Positions 62,333 to 64,000 of a DNA stretch of 64,000 bases are shown here, piece by piece. The stretch's first letter is position 1. Each line of letters begins with the position of its first letter. A program made the position numbers and the translations under genes. Location: NCBI GenBank assembly GCA_001916065.1, contig MNRS01000018.1:150590-214589 (forward strand), read 5' to 3'. Source of the stretch: Clostridium sp. 28_17. Its GTDB lineage: Bacteria > Bacillota > Clostridia > TANB77 > CAG-508. Below the pieces are notes generated by a model that was given only the letters and a program-made list of their open reading frames with translations, did no database searches and was not told the DNA's origin.

Positions 62333-63297
62333 AATATAATAAAATTTGCGAAAAATTAAAGGGAGTTGAAATAAAATTAGGTCCAACTTCGAATACATAT
62401 ATAAATGTTTTGGAAATTAGAAAGGAAAGCATAGAAGACGGAGAAAATGGATATTTAGCAATTAAAATAAGTAAATTAATTGGTTTTTTTAATTTAATAT
62501 TTGGAGAACTAGACGAAGAGGAAAAGGCTTTATTGGAAGAAAAATTAATACAAGTATATAAATTAAAAAATATTAATTTTGATGATAAAAGTTTATATAA
62601 TGAAAAAGGAGAATTTAAAAATGAAAAACAAATGCCAATATTGGGAGATTTATTTAATATTTTAGGACAAGATGAAAGAACAAAAAAATTTAAAATAAAA
62701 TTAATTCCATTTGTTGAAGGTTCAATGAAATTTTTTAATAATTATTCAAATATTAAATTAGACAATGAATTAATCGTCGCAGATATTTATGATTTAGGAG
62801 AAGAAAATTTAAAATACGGAATGTATATTTTAATTGATATTTTTTGGGATGCAGTAAAAAAAGATAGAAAAGAAAAAAAGGCAATTTACTTAGATGAAAT
62901 TTGGAGATTAATAGGAGTAACATCAAATAAATATGTAGCAAGTTTCATTTATAAGATTTTCAAGACAATAAGGAAATATGGAGGAAGTGGTGTTGCCATT
63001 ACTCAGGACATCTCTGACATCTTTAGTCTAGATAATGGAACATACGGAAGAAGCATATTAAGCAATTCTAGTATAAAAACATTTTTTGCATTGGAAGAAG
63101 AAAATATTAAAATTTTAAGTGATTATGCAAACCTTTCAGAGAAAGAAAAGATTGAAATAAAGTCACTAAAAAGAGGGGAGTGTTTAATGTTTGTTGGAGA
63201 TGATCATATATTAACAAAAATACAAGCATCTGAAAAAGAAAAAGAAATAATAGAAGGTGAAAAAATAAAAGATGAAAATAATTACCGCTATGAATAA
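62333..63297 (+). CDS. VirB4-like T4SS ATPase (copy 2), exon 2
   Basis: The exon begins with AA (completing the Glu codon) and reads YNKICEKLKGVEIKLGPTSN without interruption. It carries the rest of the ATPase: FFNLIFGELDEEEKALLEEK, Walker B KAIYLDEIWRLIG, the VAITQDISDIFSLD strand and SNSSIKTFFALEEENIKILS. These match the order in copy 1 (KRVLVDEAWMLL, SLAIVSQRFQD). It ends at 63297, overlapping the next gene by 26 bases. Splicing of the intron is required for a working ATPase. Confidence 0.85.
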
Positions 63298-64000
63298 TCC
63301 AGAATTAAATGAAGAATTAAAAAAGGAAAAAAATATAGAAATAATTTGTAAAGATATTTTTTATAAAGAAGGTATTTTAGAAATTCTAGAAAATGAAATA
63401 AATTTAGATTATATTTTTATTAATTATGAATTACCTGGAGAAATTAAATTAAATAATTTAATTGAAAAAATAATAGAAAAAAATGAAAAAATAAAAATAA
63501 TTATTTTAATAAAAAAAGAAAGTAAAAATAATTTATATAAAATAAAAAAAGAAAAAATCACAAAAAATAATCTAGAAATAATAAAAGATATAAAAAATAA
63601 AAATATTATTAGAATTTTTTATAATGAAAAATTAAATTTAATAGAATTAAAAAATTATAATAAAAATAATGATGAAAAAATAGAAAATATTGAAATAAAA
63701 AATAAAGAAAATAAAAAAATTATTTTTATGGGAGAAAACCAAGTAGGCAAAAGTATGACAATAGCAATGCTTACAAAGAATTTAGAAAATAAAAATAAAA
63801 AAATATTAATAATAGAAATGAACAAAAAAGAACATGATTTATTATTTTTATTTGGAAAAAATAATAAATTAATTCATAAAAAAATAAAATTAAAAAATAA
63901 ATATAAAATAAAAAATAATAATTATTATAATAAAAAAAATAATTTAAATATAATAAAAAAATTAATAATAAAATTAAATAAAAATACAGACTATTTATTT
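63272..64000 (+). CDS. P-loop ATPase, ParA/CpaE-like, 3' end outside the window
   Basis: ATG at 63272 overlaps the end of the VirB4-like gene, so translation is coupled. The frame is open to the window end (243 residues). The first ~140 residues resemble a receiver-like alpha/beta domain (KIITAMNNPELNEELKKEKN, ILENEINLDYIFINYELPGE, KIKIIILIKKES). Then follows a P-loop, KKIIFMGENQVGKSMTIAML, and KNKKILIIEMNKKEHDLLFL, as in CpaE/MinD-type ATPases. CpaE proteins localise secretion/pilus machines. Here the partner would be the VirB4/TraC pair. The family is suggested, not proven, because the C-terminal half is missing. Confidence 0.6.
   Translation, partial: MKIITAMNNPELNEELKKEKNIEIICKDIFYKEGILEILENEINLDYIFINYELPGEIKLNNLIEKIIEKNEKIKIIILIKKESKNNLYKIKKEKITKNNLEIIKDIKNKNIIRIFYNEKLNLIELKNYNKNNDEKIENIEIKNKENKKIIFMGENQVGKSMTIAMLTKNLENKNKKILIIEMNKKEHDLLFLFGKNNKLIHKKIKLKNKYKIKNNNYYNKKNNLNIIKKLIIKLNKNTDYLF

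Overview
The window is a chromosomal segment of a low-GC, endospore-forming Clostridia-type Bacillota. The gene order supports this: rpmH-rnpA-yidD-yidC-jag-mnmE and mnmG-rsmG-soj-parB on the minus strand diverge from dnaA-dnaN-recF-gyrB on the plus strand. Sporulation genes (spoIIR, spmA/spmB, a GerMN protein) and the extreme A+T content agree with it. No species can be named from the sequence alone.

Layout. 1-8750: end of a UDPGP-type nucleotidyltransferase, an unknown gene, spoIIR, murA, walJ, rlmH, spmB/spmA, an AbrB-type regulator, rsmI and a TrmN6-like methylase, with two palindromic repeats. 8.8-15.1 kb: a proline-rich small protein, a GerMN lipid-side protein, a giant 2-hydroxyacyl-CoA dehydratase/activase-like protein, and two compact loci that look like Fst/par-type I toxin-antitoxin modules. 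Each has a 22-23 residue hydrophobic MKD... peptide and a convergent antisense RNA with its own promoter, sharing one terminator. A third copy is a decayed remnant. 15-20.4 kb: patatin, J-domain membrane protein, a frameshifted PD-(D/E)XK (Rpn-type) gene, and an ABC exporter.

20.7-34.6 kb: a minus-strand type IV secretion (T4SS) operon with a consensus promoter: three pilin-like VirB2 paralogues, PrgI, a TraC-like protein, VirB4, a VirB6-like protein (split by a frameshift), two membrane-anchored extracytoplasmic proteins and a bifunctional lysozyme + NlpC/P60 wall hydrolase. No relaxase, coupling protein or integrase is present in the window. 34.8-39.3 kb: two tRNA-Ser genes, three glycosyltransferase/membrane genes and a DUF4446 gene.

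39.3-55.3 kb: the replication-origin region. The dnaA-dnaN spacer holds DnaA boxes followed by six perfect CTA DnaA-trio repeats and an AT-rich unwinding stretch, which is a basal unwinding system. dnaA and mnmE both carry apparent frameshifts as given. 55.3-58.8 kb: about 2.5 kb of almost pure A+T with hairpin arrays, a MITE-like element with a perfect 72-bp inverted repeat plus a second copy, and dispersed modules ending in DnaA-box sequences.

57.9-64 kb: a second, diverged TraC-like + VirB4 pair and a P-loop (ParA/CpaE-like) ATPase that runs off the end. This VirB4 gene is interrupted by a 2.7-kb group II intron exactly at its DPDRE motif. Both genes of the pair seem to lack ATG/GTG/TTG at the ribosome-spaced position and have ATA there instead.
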